Shown piece after piece: positions 53,191 through 62,127 of a stretch of DNA of 64,000 nt. Origin of the DNA: Paenibacillus sp. IHBB 10380 (GTDB lineage: Bacteria > Bacillota > Bacilli > Paenibacillales > Paenibacillaceae); the NCBI RefSeq assembly GCF_000949425.1, contig NZ_CP010976.1:2480001-2544000 (forward strand), given 5' to 3'. The notes beneath the pieces are model-generated. The model was not told the origin of the DNA. It saw nothing but the letters and a program-made list of their open reading frames with translations, and did not search any database. Within the stretch, counting starts at the first letter, position 1. Each line of letters begins with the position of its first letter. Made by a program: the position numbers and the translations under genes.

Positions 53191-54177
53191 TTATTGAATC
53201 GCTTTACCAATTTCGTTGATCATTTCTACCATCGATACAAGACCACCACCGGATAGATACCAGTAGTTAGGATCAAGGTAGACAATATGTCCTTCTTTGT
53301 ATGCATTCGTATTCTTCACTAATTCGTTCTCAACAGTATCCTTAGCAGAGGTAGATTCTGCACCTTCAGTAGCTACAACACTTCCCCGATCTACTACAAA
53401 CAAATAATCTGGATTCTTCTCTACAATAAACTCTGAAGTGACAGTATCTCCATGCGTAGATACTTTAATCTTAGCATCTGCTGGTTTAAATCCTAATACA
53501 TCATGAATGATTCCAAATCTTGAACTTGGTCCATATGCACTTAGTTTACCTTCATTAGCAAGTACGATAAGTCCATTCTTACCACTTGCTGCTGCTTTAT
53601 CATGAATTTCTTTAATCGATGCATCAATCTTAGCTAACTCTTCGTCAATCTGTGATTGTTTATCAAAGATTTGACCTAGCGTATTCATATTCTCTTTGAA
53701 AGACTCTACTAATTTCGTGTTGTCTACGCCTAAGAAAATCGTTGGAGCGATCTTATTCAACTCTTCGTAAGCATCACTTTGTCTTCCTGAAATGATGATA
53801 AGATCAGGATCAAGTGCATTAATTTTTTCGAAATCAGGCTCTTTCAAACTACCTACGTTAGCATATTTTGCATCTTCAAATTTCGCAAGGTACGGTGGAA
53901 TGTTGGCTTGCGGTACGCCAGTTACTTCAACACCCAACTTATCTAGTGAATCCAGTACTCCGAAGTCAAACACAACCACTTTCTTAGGGTTTGTCTGCAC
54001 TTTAGTATCACCTAATTGATGCTTGATCGTCAATTCTTTACTCTCCACTGAAGGAGTTGCTCCATTTGTACTTGCTGCTGGTTCTGTCTTTGCTTCTTTG
54101 TTATTATTCGAACCGCATGCAGCCACTACTACAGCCACCATTACAGTCATTATGATCATGAGTACACTTTTTTTCAA
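53191..54177 (-). CDS. yclQ: Siderophore-binding lipoprotein (YclQ/FatB type)
   Basis: 328 residues from a TTG start at 54177 (AGGAG 8 bases upstream; the earlier ATG has no such site). The lipobox ends at Cys21 (VVAAC). KKVVVFDFGVLDSLDKLGVE, DLIIISGRQSDAYEELNKIA and NPDYLFVVDRG are characteristic of the YclQ group, which binds petrobactin and catecholate siderophores in Bacillus. It is the last gene of yclN-O-P-Q. Confidence 0.9.
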   Translation of the reverse strand: MKKSVLMIIMTVMVAVVVAACGSNNNKEAKTEPAASTNGATPSVESKELTIKHQLGDTKVQTNPKKVVVFDFGVLDSLDKLGVEVTGVPQANIPPYLAKFEDAKYANVGSLKEPDFEKINALDPDLIIISGRQSDAYEELNKIAPTIFLGVDNTKLVESFKENMNTLGQIFDKQSQIDEELAKIDASIKEIHDKAAASGKNGLIVLANEGKLSAYGPSSRFGIIHDVLGFKPADAKIKVSTHGDTVTSEFIVEKNPDYLFVVDRGSVVATEGAESTSAKDTVENELVKNTNAYKEGHIVYLDPNYWYLSGGGLVSMVEMINEIGKAIQ

Positions 54178-54295
54178 TTCAATCACTCCTAGCTTTTTTT
54201 GTAATACTATTAAAATCATTGATGCTGTTTATACCACACTGGCGCCTTTACATATGGCATACGCACATCATAATTTCCCAAATTAGAGTCAACCC

Positions 54296-55054
54296 TTAAG
54301 CAAAATAAACACATATTTTATTTTCTTTTATTTTCTCAATATGAATATCCATTCCATACACATCCTGGAGAACTGTGGGATCGATGATGTCATTTGTAGC
54401 ACCCTCTTTAACGATTCGCCCATCTTTGAGGGCAACAATATAATCAGAATAGACAGAAGCAAAATTAATATCATGAATAACAATAATGACCGTTTTACCC
54501 AGTTCATCAACCATGCGTCTTAGTACCTTCATAATCTGAACGGAGTGCTTCATATCTAGATTATTAAGTGGTTCATCTAACAAAATATAATCTGTGTCCT
54601 GTGCGATGACCATGGCGATATAAGCTCGTTGGTTCTGTCCCCCACTTAATTGATCTAAGTATTTATCCTGAATATCTTCAAGATTCATGTATTGAATGGC
54701 ATCATTCACATACTTCCAATCTTCTGTGGTCAGCTTACCTTGCGAATATGGAAACCTCCCAAAGCACACTAGTTCCTTTATGGTCAATCGGATATTAATA
54801 TGGTTCGACTGTTTCAGAATGGAAATTTGCTTAGCCAGATCATTACTCTTAACCTTGCTGATTTCCTGCCCCTCAATATATATCTCCCCTTGATCCTTGC
54901 TTATGAGGCGACTGATCATCGATAAAAGCGTACTTTTCCCTGCACCGTTAGGTCCGATAAAAGAAGTAATGGTCCCCTTGTTAATTTGGAGGGAAACTTC
55001 ATCGACGACCCGTTTATCTGCATACTTTTTAGAAACATTTCTTACCTCTATCAC
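54296..55054 (-). CDS. yclP: Siderophore ABC transporter ATPase (YclP type)
   Basis: 252 residues. Walker A GPNGAGKST (about 34-42), ABC signature LSGGQNQRAY, Walker B YILLDEPLNNLD and the switch histidine in VIIVIHD are all intact. It powers the YclN/YclO permease pair. It overlaps the yclO end by four bases. Confidence 0.93.
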   Translation of the reverse strand: MIEVRNVSKKYADKRVVDEVSLQINKGTITSFIGPNGAGKSTLLSMISRLISKDQGEIYIEGQEISKVKSNDLAKQISILKQSNHINIRLTIKELVCFGRFPYSQGKLTTEDWKYVNDAIQYMNLEDIQDKYLDQLSGGQNQRAYIAMVIAQDTDYILLDEPLNNLDMKHSVQIMKVLRRMVDELGKTVIIVIHDINFASVYSDYIVALKDGRIVKEGATNDIIDPTVLQDVYGMDIHIEKIKENKICVYFA

Positions 55055-55995
55055 GACTTATTCTCCTTTAACAGAAGATATATAAAGTATGCTCCCCCAA
55101 TAAAGTTGATAATGACACTTAACGTGGTGGAGAATGTAAATACCTTCTCAACAATGAACTGTCCTCCGATTAGTGCGATGATGCTAATTAATATAGAACC
55201 AAAGATCAAGTACTTATGTTGATATGTTTTGAGAAATTGATGAGCCACATTGACTACCAGAAGTCCTAAGAAAGTAATCGGACCGACTAATGCCGTTGCG
55301 ATAGACATCAGTATGGCTACGACAACAAGCAATCTTTTGACAACATAATCGTAATTCACACCTAGATTGACAGCCTGATCTCGTCCTAACGAAATGACAT
55401 CTAGATACTTAATGAATTGCAAGAAATACACAGTAACGCCAATGACCGCAATGATCGATATGATTAACAAATCTGAATTGATGTTGTTGAAGCTAGCGAA
55501 CATTTTGTCCTGCAGCATCATAAATTCATTAGGATCAATGAGCACCTCCATAAAGGAAGAGACACTTCCAAAGAATGTCCCGAGTATCATACCAATCAAT
55601 AACAGAAAGTAAATATTTCTGTGACCTTCTTTGCGGAATAGAATCTTGTAGAACACACCTGAGAACCCCACCATTAACAATACTGAGATCATAAAATTAA
55701 TATTCCGGTCCGCTGATGTTAGATGGGAGGATCCAAAAGCATAAATGACAAAGGTCTGAAACAACATATATAACGAATCCAAACCTAGAATGCTAGGTGT
55801 CAATATACGATTGTTCGTAATCGTCTGAAACACAATAGTAGAGAAGGCAATTGCGCCACCTGTAAGAACCATAGCTAGAATCTTCTTCCCTCTCCTTGGA
55901 AGAACATAATCCCAGTGACCACCCACGTCATACAAAAGGAATAACGCAATAAGTGCTATCACAATAACGAATAAAAAACTAAGCTTAACCTTCAT
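55051..55995 (-). CDS. yclO: Siderophore ABC permease (YclO type)
   Basis: 314 residues of the FecCD/BtuC permease family with eight to nine helices. TGGAIAFSTIVFQTITNNRI, LGRDQAVNLGVNYDYVVKRL (the ATPase-coupling region) and GPITFLGLLVVNVAHQFLKT are family signatures. The start overlaps the yclN stop by one base (TAATG), so translation is coupled. Confidence 0.92.
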   Translation of the reverse strand: MKVKLSFLFVIVIALIALFLLYDVGGHWDYVLPRRGKKILAMVLTGGAIAFSTIVFQTITNNRILTPSILGLDSLYMLFQTFVIYAFGSSHLTSADRNINFMISVLLMVGFSGVFYKILFRKEGHRNIYFLLLIGMILGTFFGSVSSFMEVLIDPNEFMMLQDKMFASFNNINSDLLIISIIAVIGVTVYFLQFIKYLDVISLGRDQAVNLGVNYDYVVKRLLVVVAILMSIATALVGPITFLGLLVVNVAHQFLKTYQHKYLIFGSILISIIALIGGQFIVEKVFTFSTTLSVIINFIGGAYFIYLLLKENKS

Positions 55996-56945
55996 TATGC
56001 ATATGCCTTTCTTCTCATAAGTAAGTAAATAAAGATCCCGCTTCCTATAACGCCAACAGTCAGACCAATGGATATTTCATAGGGATATATAATAAGTCGA
56101 CCTAGGATGTCACAGAATAGAAGGAATACCGCACCTAATAACGCGGTATGTGAGAGACTCTTTTTCAGATTGTCTCCTTGATAGATCGTTACAATATTCG
56201 GAACAATCAGCCCCAAGAAGGGAATCATGCCGACCGTTAGTATAACGATTGAGGACACAGCCGCTACAATGACAAGCCCTATATTTACGACTTGCTTATA
56301 ATTTAAACCTAAATTCTTAGCGAAATCCTCACCCATACCGGCAATAGTGAACCGATTAGCAAATATGTAAGCAATAATGACGAGCGGAATACTGATATAT
56401 AACATTTCATATCGGCCCTTCAAGATCACTGAGAAATCCCCCTGCAACCATGAAGCCATATTCTGAATGAGATCATTCTTATAGGCAAAAAATGTCGTGA
56501 TCGAGCCCACTACATTCCCGAACATAATACCTACCAGCGGGATAAAAATAGCATCTTTATATTTCACCTTGTCAAGAATCTTCATAAAGATAAATGTACC
56601 TAGAAGTGCAAATACAAATGCGACTAACATTTTTTGGATCGATGTAGCATTAGAGAACACCATCATGGCGACTAGAATTCCGAACCTTGCGGAATCCATC
56701 GTTCCTGCTGTGGTTGGCGAAACAAACTTATTACGGGTCAATTGTTGCATAATTAATCCGACAATACTCATACTCATTCCAGCTATGATAATACTGATTA
56801 GACGAGGAACTCGACTAATGACCAACGTTTGAATCTGGTCTTCTGTTAAATGGAAGATTTCCATTGGAGAAATGTCTTTGACCCCAATGAAGATCGAAAT
56901 AAATGAAAAAACAACAAGTGTAATAAGCAAATATCTCTTTTTCAT
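55995..56945 (-). CDS. yclN: Siderophore ABC permease (YclN type)
   Basis: 316 residues of the FecCD family. VISRVPRLISIIIAGMSMSI, GLIMQQLTRNKFVSPTTAGT, MGEDFAKNLGLNYKQVVNIG and GMIPFLGLIVPNIV are hallmark segments. It is first in the operon and probably regulated by Fur through the box at 56998-57012. With YclO it forms a heterodimeric channel for iron-siderophore import. Confidence 0.92.
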   Translation of the reverse strand: MKKRYLLITLVVFSFISIFIGVKDISPMEIFHLTEDQIQTLVISRVPRLISIIIAGMSMSIVGLIMQQLTRNKFVSPTTAGTMDSARFGILVAMMVFSNATSIQKMLVAFVFALLGTFIFMKILDKVKYKDAIFIPLVGIMFGNVVGSITTFFAYKNDLIQNMASWLQGDFSVILKGRYEMLYISIPLVIIAYIFANRFTIAGMGEDFAKNLGLNYKQVVNIGLVIVAAVSSIVILTVGMIPFLGLIVPNIVTIYQGDNLKKSLSHTALLGAVFLLFCDILGRLIIYPYEISIGLTVGVIGSGIFIYLLMRRKAYA

Positions 56946-56997
56946 AGTTCTTCCTTACTCTTCCTGAAGTGTAGTGTTAGTGAGTCTCAATCAATAA

Positions 56998-57012
56998 CGA
57001 TATTCATTATCA
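56998..57012. promoter_or_regulatory. Fur box of the yclNOPQ operon
   Basis: CGATATTCATTATCA matches the 7-1-7 Fur consensus TGATAATNATTATCA at 13 of the 15 positions, 53 bases upstream of the yclN start, in an AT-rich promoter region. Confidence 0.75.
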
Positions 57013-57240
57013 ATAAAACAACAAATTTAATTATACTATTATACTCAGTATTGTCAATTGTAAACCCTTAGAGTATTGAATATTTGTAGAGCAATCACAC
57101 TTTTTTATCTGATTTAGTAATAAAAATCTGCATGATTAGACACATTAACTTAAAAGCTCCCTCAATTTGATGAGTGAATGGAGTAGCTCTTCATTCTATA
57201 ATCGAGGTTGCACTATAATAGTAATGGAGTGTTCGTAAAC

Positions 57241-58134
57241 ATGCTGAAGCCAACCCAATACCTAAAGAAACGCCCCCTAATAGTAGTTACTTGTATCATT
57301 CTGCTACTATGTATCTCTTGTAGTAAGACTACTAAGAAACAAGACACCACCCCTTCTGCAAATGCCGCAGGAACGTTTACCGATCAAGTCCTATACACTG
57401 ATTATTCAGGAAAAACTTGGATACCGTTACAGCATGCCGCTCAATCACTCGGTCTTCGTATCAAGGATTCTGGGAACGCTGTACAAATGGGTTATACCGA
57501 TCCCATGTATCAGGCCACCCTTGGACAAAAAAAGGCCTCCTCATTAGGGACAAGCATCCAATTGAAAGAAGTACCTATCCGTTGGAAAGGACATTTATAT
57601 GTTACACCCGAGTCCCTCTCGCAATTGCTTCATACGGATGTTAAATGGAACCAAAGATATCACCAGATAGAAATTTCACCTCTTCATGATGTGGCCTCAC
57701 CGAGTAAAATCCAACAGAAATCCTTAACGATTGCTAGCACATCAGGGGATATGAGTGAACTTATTGCATATGCCAAAACATTCTTGGGAGTCCCCTATGA
57801 ATTTGGAGCGGAACCGTATGAACAATCCAAGACCTTTGATTGCTCCTCATTCACTCGACATGTATTCAAAAAATTCAATAAAGACTTGCCTAGACTGGCT
57901 AGAGACCAAGGAAAAGAAGGAACTTCAATCACACGGGACAACCTAAGCCCTGGGGATTTAATATTTTTCACCGTTCCTAACCGCTTCAAAAATAACAACA
58001 TTCCAGGTCATGTGGGAATTTATATGGGAGAAGGGAAGTTTATTCATACATGGGGAGAACCAGGGGTACAGATCAGTGAATTGGATTCCGGCCACTGGAA
58101 AGAAGTGATTCTTTTTATGCGGCGTGTCACATAA
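57241..58134 (+). CDS. NlpC/P60 (C40) peptidase lipoprotein
   Basis: 297 residues from the ATG at 57241 (GGAGTG 9 bases upstream). A lipoprotein-type signal ends near LLCISC (Cys27). Residues about 48-150 resemble the copper-amine-oxidase N-terminal stalk domain (GKTWIPLQHAAQSLGLRI). The C-terminal NlpC/P60 domain has catalytic Cys in TFDCSSFTRHVF and His in NIPGHVGIYMGEG, with HTW behind. It probably cleaves gamma-D-Glu-diaminopimelate bonds in peptidoglycan at the cell surface. Confidence 0.88.
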   Translation: MLKPTQYLKKRPLIVVTCIILLLCISCSKTTKKQDTTPSANAAGTFTDQVLYTDYSGKTWIPLQHAAQSLGLRIKDSGNAVQMGYTDPMYQATLGQKKASSLGTSIQLKEVPIRWKGHLYVTPESLSQLLHTDVKWNQRYHQIEISPLHDVASPSKIQQKSLTIASTSGDMSELIAYAKTFLGVPYEFGAEPYEQSKTFDCSSFTRHVFKKFNKDLPRLARDQGKEGTSITRDNLSPGDLIFFTVPNRFKNNNIPGHVGIYMGEGKFIHTWGEPGVQISELDSGHWKEVILFMRRVT

Positions 58135-58230
58135 TGGTCCTAATATTTATGGCTGATGACCATTCAAGACTCATGAATTAGGCCATTGATGGAGATAGTA
58201 TGAATAGTAAATATGAGGAGGCTAGAACCC

Positions 58231-58362
58231 ATGGATAGTACACATGAATTCGTAAAGAAGTTACATGATACGCAGGCTAAAGAGGAACGTAATAAGGAAC
58301 ATCAAGGCAAAGGAACCCCAAGTGACAAATTATCCAACAAGAAGCACAGTACCAATAAATAG
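58231..58362 (+). CDS. DUF4023-type small hydrophilic protein
   Basis: 43 residues: MDSTHEFVKKLHDTQAKEER, then NKEHQGKGTPSDKLSNKKHS and TNK. This HEFV-KLH and REHQGKG pattern is that of the DUF4023 family found in spore-forming Bacilli. GAGGAGG lies about 9 bases before the ATG. It is highly charged and has no hydrophobic segment; sporulation association is a guess from distribution. Confidence 0.75.
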   Translation: MDSTHEFVKKLHDTQAKEERNKEHQGKGTPSDKLSNKKHSTNK

Positions 58363-58372
58363 ATAAACCATG

Positions 58373-58412
58373 ACGGTATCGTTTCTTAATTATGGAGACG
58401 ATGCCGTTGTTT
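58373..58412. terminator. Stem-loop between convergent small genes
   Basis: ACGG, bulge, ATCGT pairs with ACGAT, bulge, CCGT, followed by TGTTT, between the DUF4023 gene and the Spo0E-like gene. Confidence 0.6.
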
Positions 58413-58422
58413 AGTTTATGGT

Positions 58423-58656
58423 TCATAACATCCCTATAAGCTCTTTAGTTCGACTTGAATTTGTCATTTTATCGTTTTGATTGTTTATATATTCAATCTT
58501 TTCCTTTTGGAATTTCTTCATGTATACGTTTATTATTCGATCAAGTTGTACCGACTTTACCAAGATTCGCTGATCTCTAACACCATATATACTTGCTAGA
58601 GTATTTAATTCACTTCGCTTACTCTCTATCAATTTGTATATTGTGATTGGATTCAA
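58423..58656 (-). CDS. Spo0E-like aspartyl-phosphate phosphatase
   Basis: 77 residues. Helix 1 has IESKRSELNTLASIYG and helix 2 the signature SVQLDRIINVYMKK (family SxxLDxxI). Such proteins dephosphorylate Spo0A~P and delay sporulation. The start is TTG at 58656, with AAGGAGGGG about 8 bases upstream. The tail after the two helices is longer than usual (KIEYINNQNDKMTNSSRT). Confidence 0.85.
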   Translation of the reverse strand: MNPITIYKLIESKRSELNTLASIYGVRDQRILVKSVQLDRIINVYMKKFQKEKIEYINNQNDKMTNSSRTKELIGML

Positions 58657-58780
58657 TAGTTTCCCCTCCTTTTTTCAACTAAATATTAATATAAGTTACC
58701 AAATTGTTACTTTTTCGTTTATAGATTTTTTTAATTATTGTACCACCCATACTATGCTGTTCTCCCTTCTATAACCGCAT

Positions 58781-58816
58781 AAAAAGAGCCGTCGAAAGAA
58801 TTCCGAACGGCTTTTT
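58781..58816 (-). terminator. Terminator of the regulator/peptide gene pair
   Basis: On the minus strand AGCCGTTCG pairs with CGACGGCT around GAATTCTTT, followed by CTTTTT, about 30 bases after the small peptide gene. Confidence 0.8.
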
Positions 58817-58846
58817 GGATATTTAATTATGTAACAGTAAGAAGTA

Positions 58847-58993
58847 TTATAATCCGTGTCCAGCACCATGATCTAATACTTCAAACGTATGAGAGCCACT
58901 AGGTTGTACAGTATGAGTTCCTCCAAATTGTCCAATCGAAATAACGCCACTTAAACTAATTACTAGAATTAACGAAGCCACCAAAGTTTTCAT
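58847..58993 (-). CDS. Small secreted signalling pro-peptide (AloP/Phr-like)
   Basis: 48 residues: a basic-free short N-region, hydrophobic core MKTLVASLILVISLSGVISI, then a hydrophilic tail ending SGSHTFEVLDHGAGHGL. GGAGG lies 8 bases before the ATG, inside the end of the regulator gene. The start overlaps that gene by 38 bases in another frame. Position, size and secretion signal match exported pro-peptides of RRNPP systems, especially AloP of Paenibacillus, where a short piece of the C-terminal tail becomes the signal. The mature peptide is not determinable here. Confidence 0.8.
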   Translation of the reverse strand: MKTLVASLILVISLSGVISIGQFGGTHTVQPSGSHTFEVLDHGAGHGL

Positions 58994-60371
58994 AATTACA
59001 TCCTCCTTTTATAATTCTGTTATACTCTTCTAGCTCTTCTTTAGAGGCTAACCTCCTGTAATTGTCAAACAATGACATAGAAGCTATTATTCCTCCTTTT
59101 TTATTTATATTAGCATAAATTGTAAAACTTTGTAAAGAACTTCTTATCCCTTCTCTGTATCTTTTATTACCAAATTGATATAGTGCAATTTGATAACAAA
59201 GATTTGCACATCGTATCCTATTAGATACATCAGTATAACCATTGCTTAAGTCTGAGAAAGGATCCTTCTCATACTCTTGAATAGCGTCGTTAAACTGCTC
59301 CAGAATATCGTCTACAGAGAAGCCATGTTGGTTCGCCGATTCCATAATGGTTAGAAGACCAGGCAGAACCTCTTGCGAATGATCCTGCAACAGTTGTGTA
59401 TATTCCGGAAGAATACTAACATTACCCATAAGAATCTTTAACGTGTACGTGTTGGCTATCGCCCACACACGGAATTTCTCCACTAATAGTTGTCCTTGTT
59501 GATCTGATACTTCTACCCAACTTAAGTCCGCATATGCAGCCACATACTTCATGGCTTCCTCGTAGCGTCCTAGATGTTCTAACGCTGATCCCTTCATCAA
59601 ATAACCGTAACCGTAATAACCCACCAACGGCTTTTCTGTATTTAACCTCTCATAGGGCCTCTTTCCTAAACGTCTACTTTTCTCACTCTGTAAAACGATG
59701 TTAGAGAGAACGATTAGTTCATCCGCATAATACTCGATTTTCTCCCATTTATTCATAGAGTAATAAATATTCAATATTTTATACAAAGCATCTAACTGGT
59801 AATTCTCGGGTAGTCTCTTACGATAAGCAATAAACTGAAGTGTGACCTCCATATTAAGCTCTGCATCAAGCCCAAGAGAAGCTCTAAATATGCGATATTG
59901 GCTAATCGCTAGCCTCTCAGAATGTTGATACTTCTCATGCTCCGAGACACATTTATAGAATATAATAGATTCTTGGGTCTTCCCACTAGTGTACAACTGC
60001 TCAGCGATAGAGAAAATTAACGTTACATAGGTAAGGTTCTCCATTAACCTAGATAATACATTAGCAATCGTGTCCTCTTTGCCAAGCTCCGCACAGCGAA
60101 TTAGAAAAGAGCTAATCCTTCTACCATTCGGTTTCTCATTGACGAAACATTCTCCAACATACAAGTCATACAGAGCTCCCTCGGCATAACCAAGAGCCTT
60201 CGTAATTAGATCTATCTGCCGCACGGAGATGGGCTTCGGTGGATTATTGTTAAGAATTGCACTGATCACACCCTTATTAATCCCTGAAGCTAGTCCAAAA
60301 CTACTGAATGTATGTCCAAAACTTGCTATATGATTTATAATTTCTGCTCGAATCGTGGTTGCAGGACTCAT
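58956..60371 (-). CDS. RRNPP-family HTH-TPR regulator (AloR-like)
   Basis: 471 residues from the ATG at 60371 (AGGGGTG upstream). Residues about 10-65 form a helix-turn-helix (FSSFGLASGINKGVISAILN, ISVRQIDLITKALG). The rest is a chain of TPR-type helical repeats (SIFYKC-like and GYLMKGSALEHLGRYEEAMK, ALYQFGNKRYREGIRSSLQS), expected to bind a re-imported oligopeptide. The gene ends inside the small peptide gene. Target genes are unknown; sporulation or competence control is typical for the class. Confidence 0.85.
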   Translation of the reverse strand: MSPATTIRAEIINHIASFGHTFSSFGLASGINKGVISAILNNNPPKPISVRQIDLITKALGYAEGALYDLYVGECFVNEKPNGRRISSFLIRCAELGKEDTIANVLSRLMENLTYVTLIFSIAEQLYTSGKTQESIIFYKCVSEHEKYQHSERLAISQYRIFRASLGLDAELNMEVTLQFIAYRKRLPENYQLDALYKILNIYYSMNKWEKIEYYADELIVLSNIVLQSEKSRRLGKRPYERLNTEKPLVGYYGYGYLMKGSALEHLGRYEEAMKYVAAYADLSWVEVSDQQGQLLVEKFRVWAIANTYTLKILMGNVSILPEYTQLLQDHSQEVLPGLLTIMESANQHGFSVDDILEQFNDAIQEYEKDPFSDLSNGYTDVSNRIRCANLCYQIALYQFGNKRYREGIRSSLQSFTIYANINKKGGIIASMSLFDNYRRLASKEELEEYNRIIKGGCNYENFGGFVNSSN

Positions 60372-60547
60372 TCCATCACCCCTATAACAGAAAATTGATC
60401 TCAATAAATTGAGCCTAATTTAGTATTTTATTCTATATAATTACAATTATACGAATAAATTGATATACGGTCAATTAATACTCTACAAACAAAATATTAT
60501 CGTATCAGTGTAGTCTATCATCTAAGATAGCCCTCTTTTTAAGTGTA

Positions 60548-60582
60548 CAAAAAAACCACCAGAGGATCTTTCCTTGATGGTT
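60548..60582 (-). terminator. Terminator of the AI-2E transporter gene
   Basis: On the minus strand AACCATCAAGGA pairs with TCCTCTGGTGGTT, followed by seven T, about 13 bases after the stop. Confidence 0.85.
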
Positions 60583-60594
60583 GATGCTATCTTC

Positions 60595-61791
60595 TCAAGA
60601 CTCTTTCATGACGATTTCTTCAGTCTTCACTTCGTCCACTATAACGTCAGGATCAGATTCATACAATTCCGACGATTCTTTGAACCATTGGAAGATGTTC
60701 ATGACAAGTACTTTAAGTATCGCATAGCCGGGAACCGCTAATATGATTCCAACCAATCCAAAAATTTTACCAGAAACTAAGATCACAAAAATAATGGTAA
60801 TCGGATGAATTTTCAATGTCTTCCCCATAATCTGCGGAGAGATAAACTTTCCTTCAATAAGCTGAACGATAGTCCACACAATAATCATCTTAACTAGCAT
60901 AAATGGTGAAGTTACTAGTGCAACAATAATCGCAGGTGCAATAGCAATCGTAGGTCCCAAGTAAGGAACCATGCTAGTACAAGCTGCAATGATTGCAAGA
61001 ACGACAGAATAATCAAGCCCAATTATAAGGTATCCAATATAGAGAAGTATTCCGATACAGAAGCTTACAATAATCTGTCCACGGATATATGAACTGATCT
61101 GATGGCTCATTTCGGTCATCACTTTATGGGTGCGCGAACGATATTTCACGGGAAGAAAGTGTAATATGAAATCAGGTAATTTCTTACCATCTTTCAGTAA
61201 ATATACTAGAATAAACGGTGCAATAATAAAAGCAAGTACAAATTCTGTTACTGCTCCTACTACGTTACCAATTCCCTTAAATGTACTATTAAAGAATGTG
61301 GCTACTTTAGCTGAAATATCTTTAGTAAAATCTAGGATGTTAAAGCCGACATTTTGCTGTATTTGTGAGAATAAATCACTCCCAAACCAACTCTCGAATA
61401 AATCTTGTGCCTCTTTACTATACGAGGGAAAGTTCTCGATCAAGCCCATAATTTGCTCACGCACGATCGGAACAATCTCAACAACTAGAATCGTGACCAG
61501 ACCCATGATAAGGACATAGACACATAGTATGGAATAACCTCTCTTCACCTTATAACGTTCCAATAAATCTACAATAGGATTCAGTAAATAATAGGCTACC
61601 GTAGCTATAATAATAGGCACGGATACCGTAGCTAATATAATTTTGAGTGGTTTAAATACAAATGAAACTTTGGTAAATACCAGAATAATTAAACCTATCA
61701 TCAATAGCACAAATAAGAACGTAATGTGTTTCTGTTGAAGTAGCAACCTTGATCGCTTCTTCATCCCGTTAGGTGATTGATTCATCGACAT
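60595..61791 (-). CDS. AI-2E family transporter (UPF0118)
   Basis: 398 residues with about eight membrane helices and a soluble insert. IGLDYSVVLAIIAACTSMVP, YLGPTIAIAPAIIVAL and IEGKFISPQIMGKTLKIHPI are diagnostic. Members include TqsA-like exporters, YdbI/YtvI of Bacillus and Na+/H+ antiporters, so the substrate is uncertain. The ATG at 61791 has AAGG 8 bases upstream; the ATG at 61797 abuts it. Confidence 0.9.
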   Translation of the reverse strand: MSMNQSPNGMKKRSRLLLQQKHITFLFVLLMIGLIILVFTKVSFVFKPLKIILATVSVPIIIATVAYYLLNPIVDLLERYKVKRGYSILCVYVLIMGLVTILVVEIVPIVREQIMGLIENFPSYSKEAQDLFESWFGSDLFSQIQQNVGFNILDFTKDISAKVATFFNSTFKGIGNVVGAVTEFVLAFIIAPFILVYLLKDGKKLPDFILHFLPVKYRSRTHKVMTEMSHQISSYIRGQIIVSFCIGILLYIGYLIIGLDYSVVLAIIAACTSMVPYLGPTIAIAPAIIVALVTSPFMLVKMIIVWTIVQLIEGKFISPQIMGKTLKIHPITIIFVILVSGKIFGLVGIILAVPGYAILKVLVMNIFQWFKESSELYESDPDVIVDEVKTEEIVMKES

Positions 61792-61861
61792 TATCATATC
61801 CTTCTCAAGTTTATAGAATCAATTATAACTTATATGTTCCAATAGATTCCACTCCTTGGGT

Positions 61862-62011
61862 GTCACCAACGCTTTGGATAATTACCACTATACATTCGAA
61901 AGACAACGCTATGCGTATGACATCGTACAGAATATTAACGATTTCACCTACACCGGAGATCCGCTGAATAATGAAGTTATCACAACACCATTTACACAAG
62001 GAGAAATCTGA
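61862..62011 (+). pseudogene. M23 peptidase remnant
   Basis: The plus-strand frame GVTNALDNYHYTFERQRYAY, followed by DIV and GDPLNNE, and a stop at 62009-62011, resembles the conserved stretch of Bacilli M23 peptidases (GGTN.FVNYHY..ERQRYAYDIV...). No start codon, no metal-ligand histidines and no downstream domain remain. It is the only content of the 330-base gap between the AI-2E gene and the second germination operon. Confidence 0.6.
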
Positions 62012-62127
62012 CCAGCTAAGCGATTGTTTCTTATCTTCTTTCTTTGTAGATTACATATAAATTGAATTTTGAGGTAATCCTATAGATCACAGAAAGATAA
62101 TGCTATAAGAATGAAGGTGATCCATGG

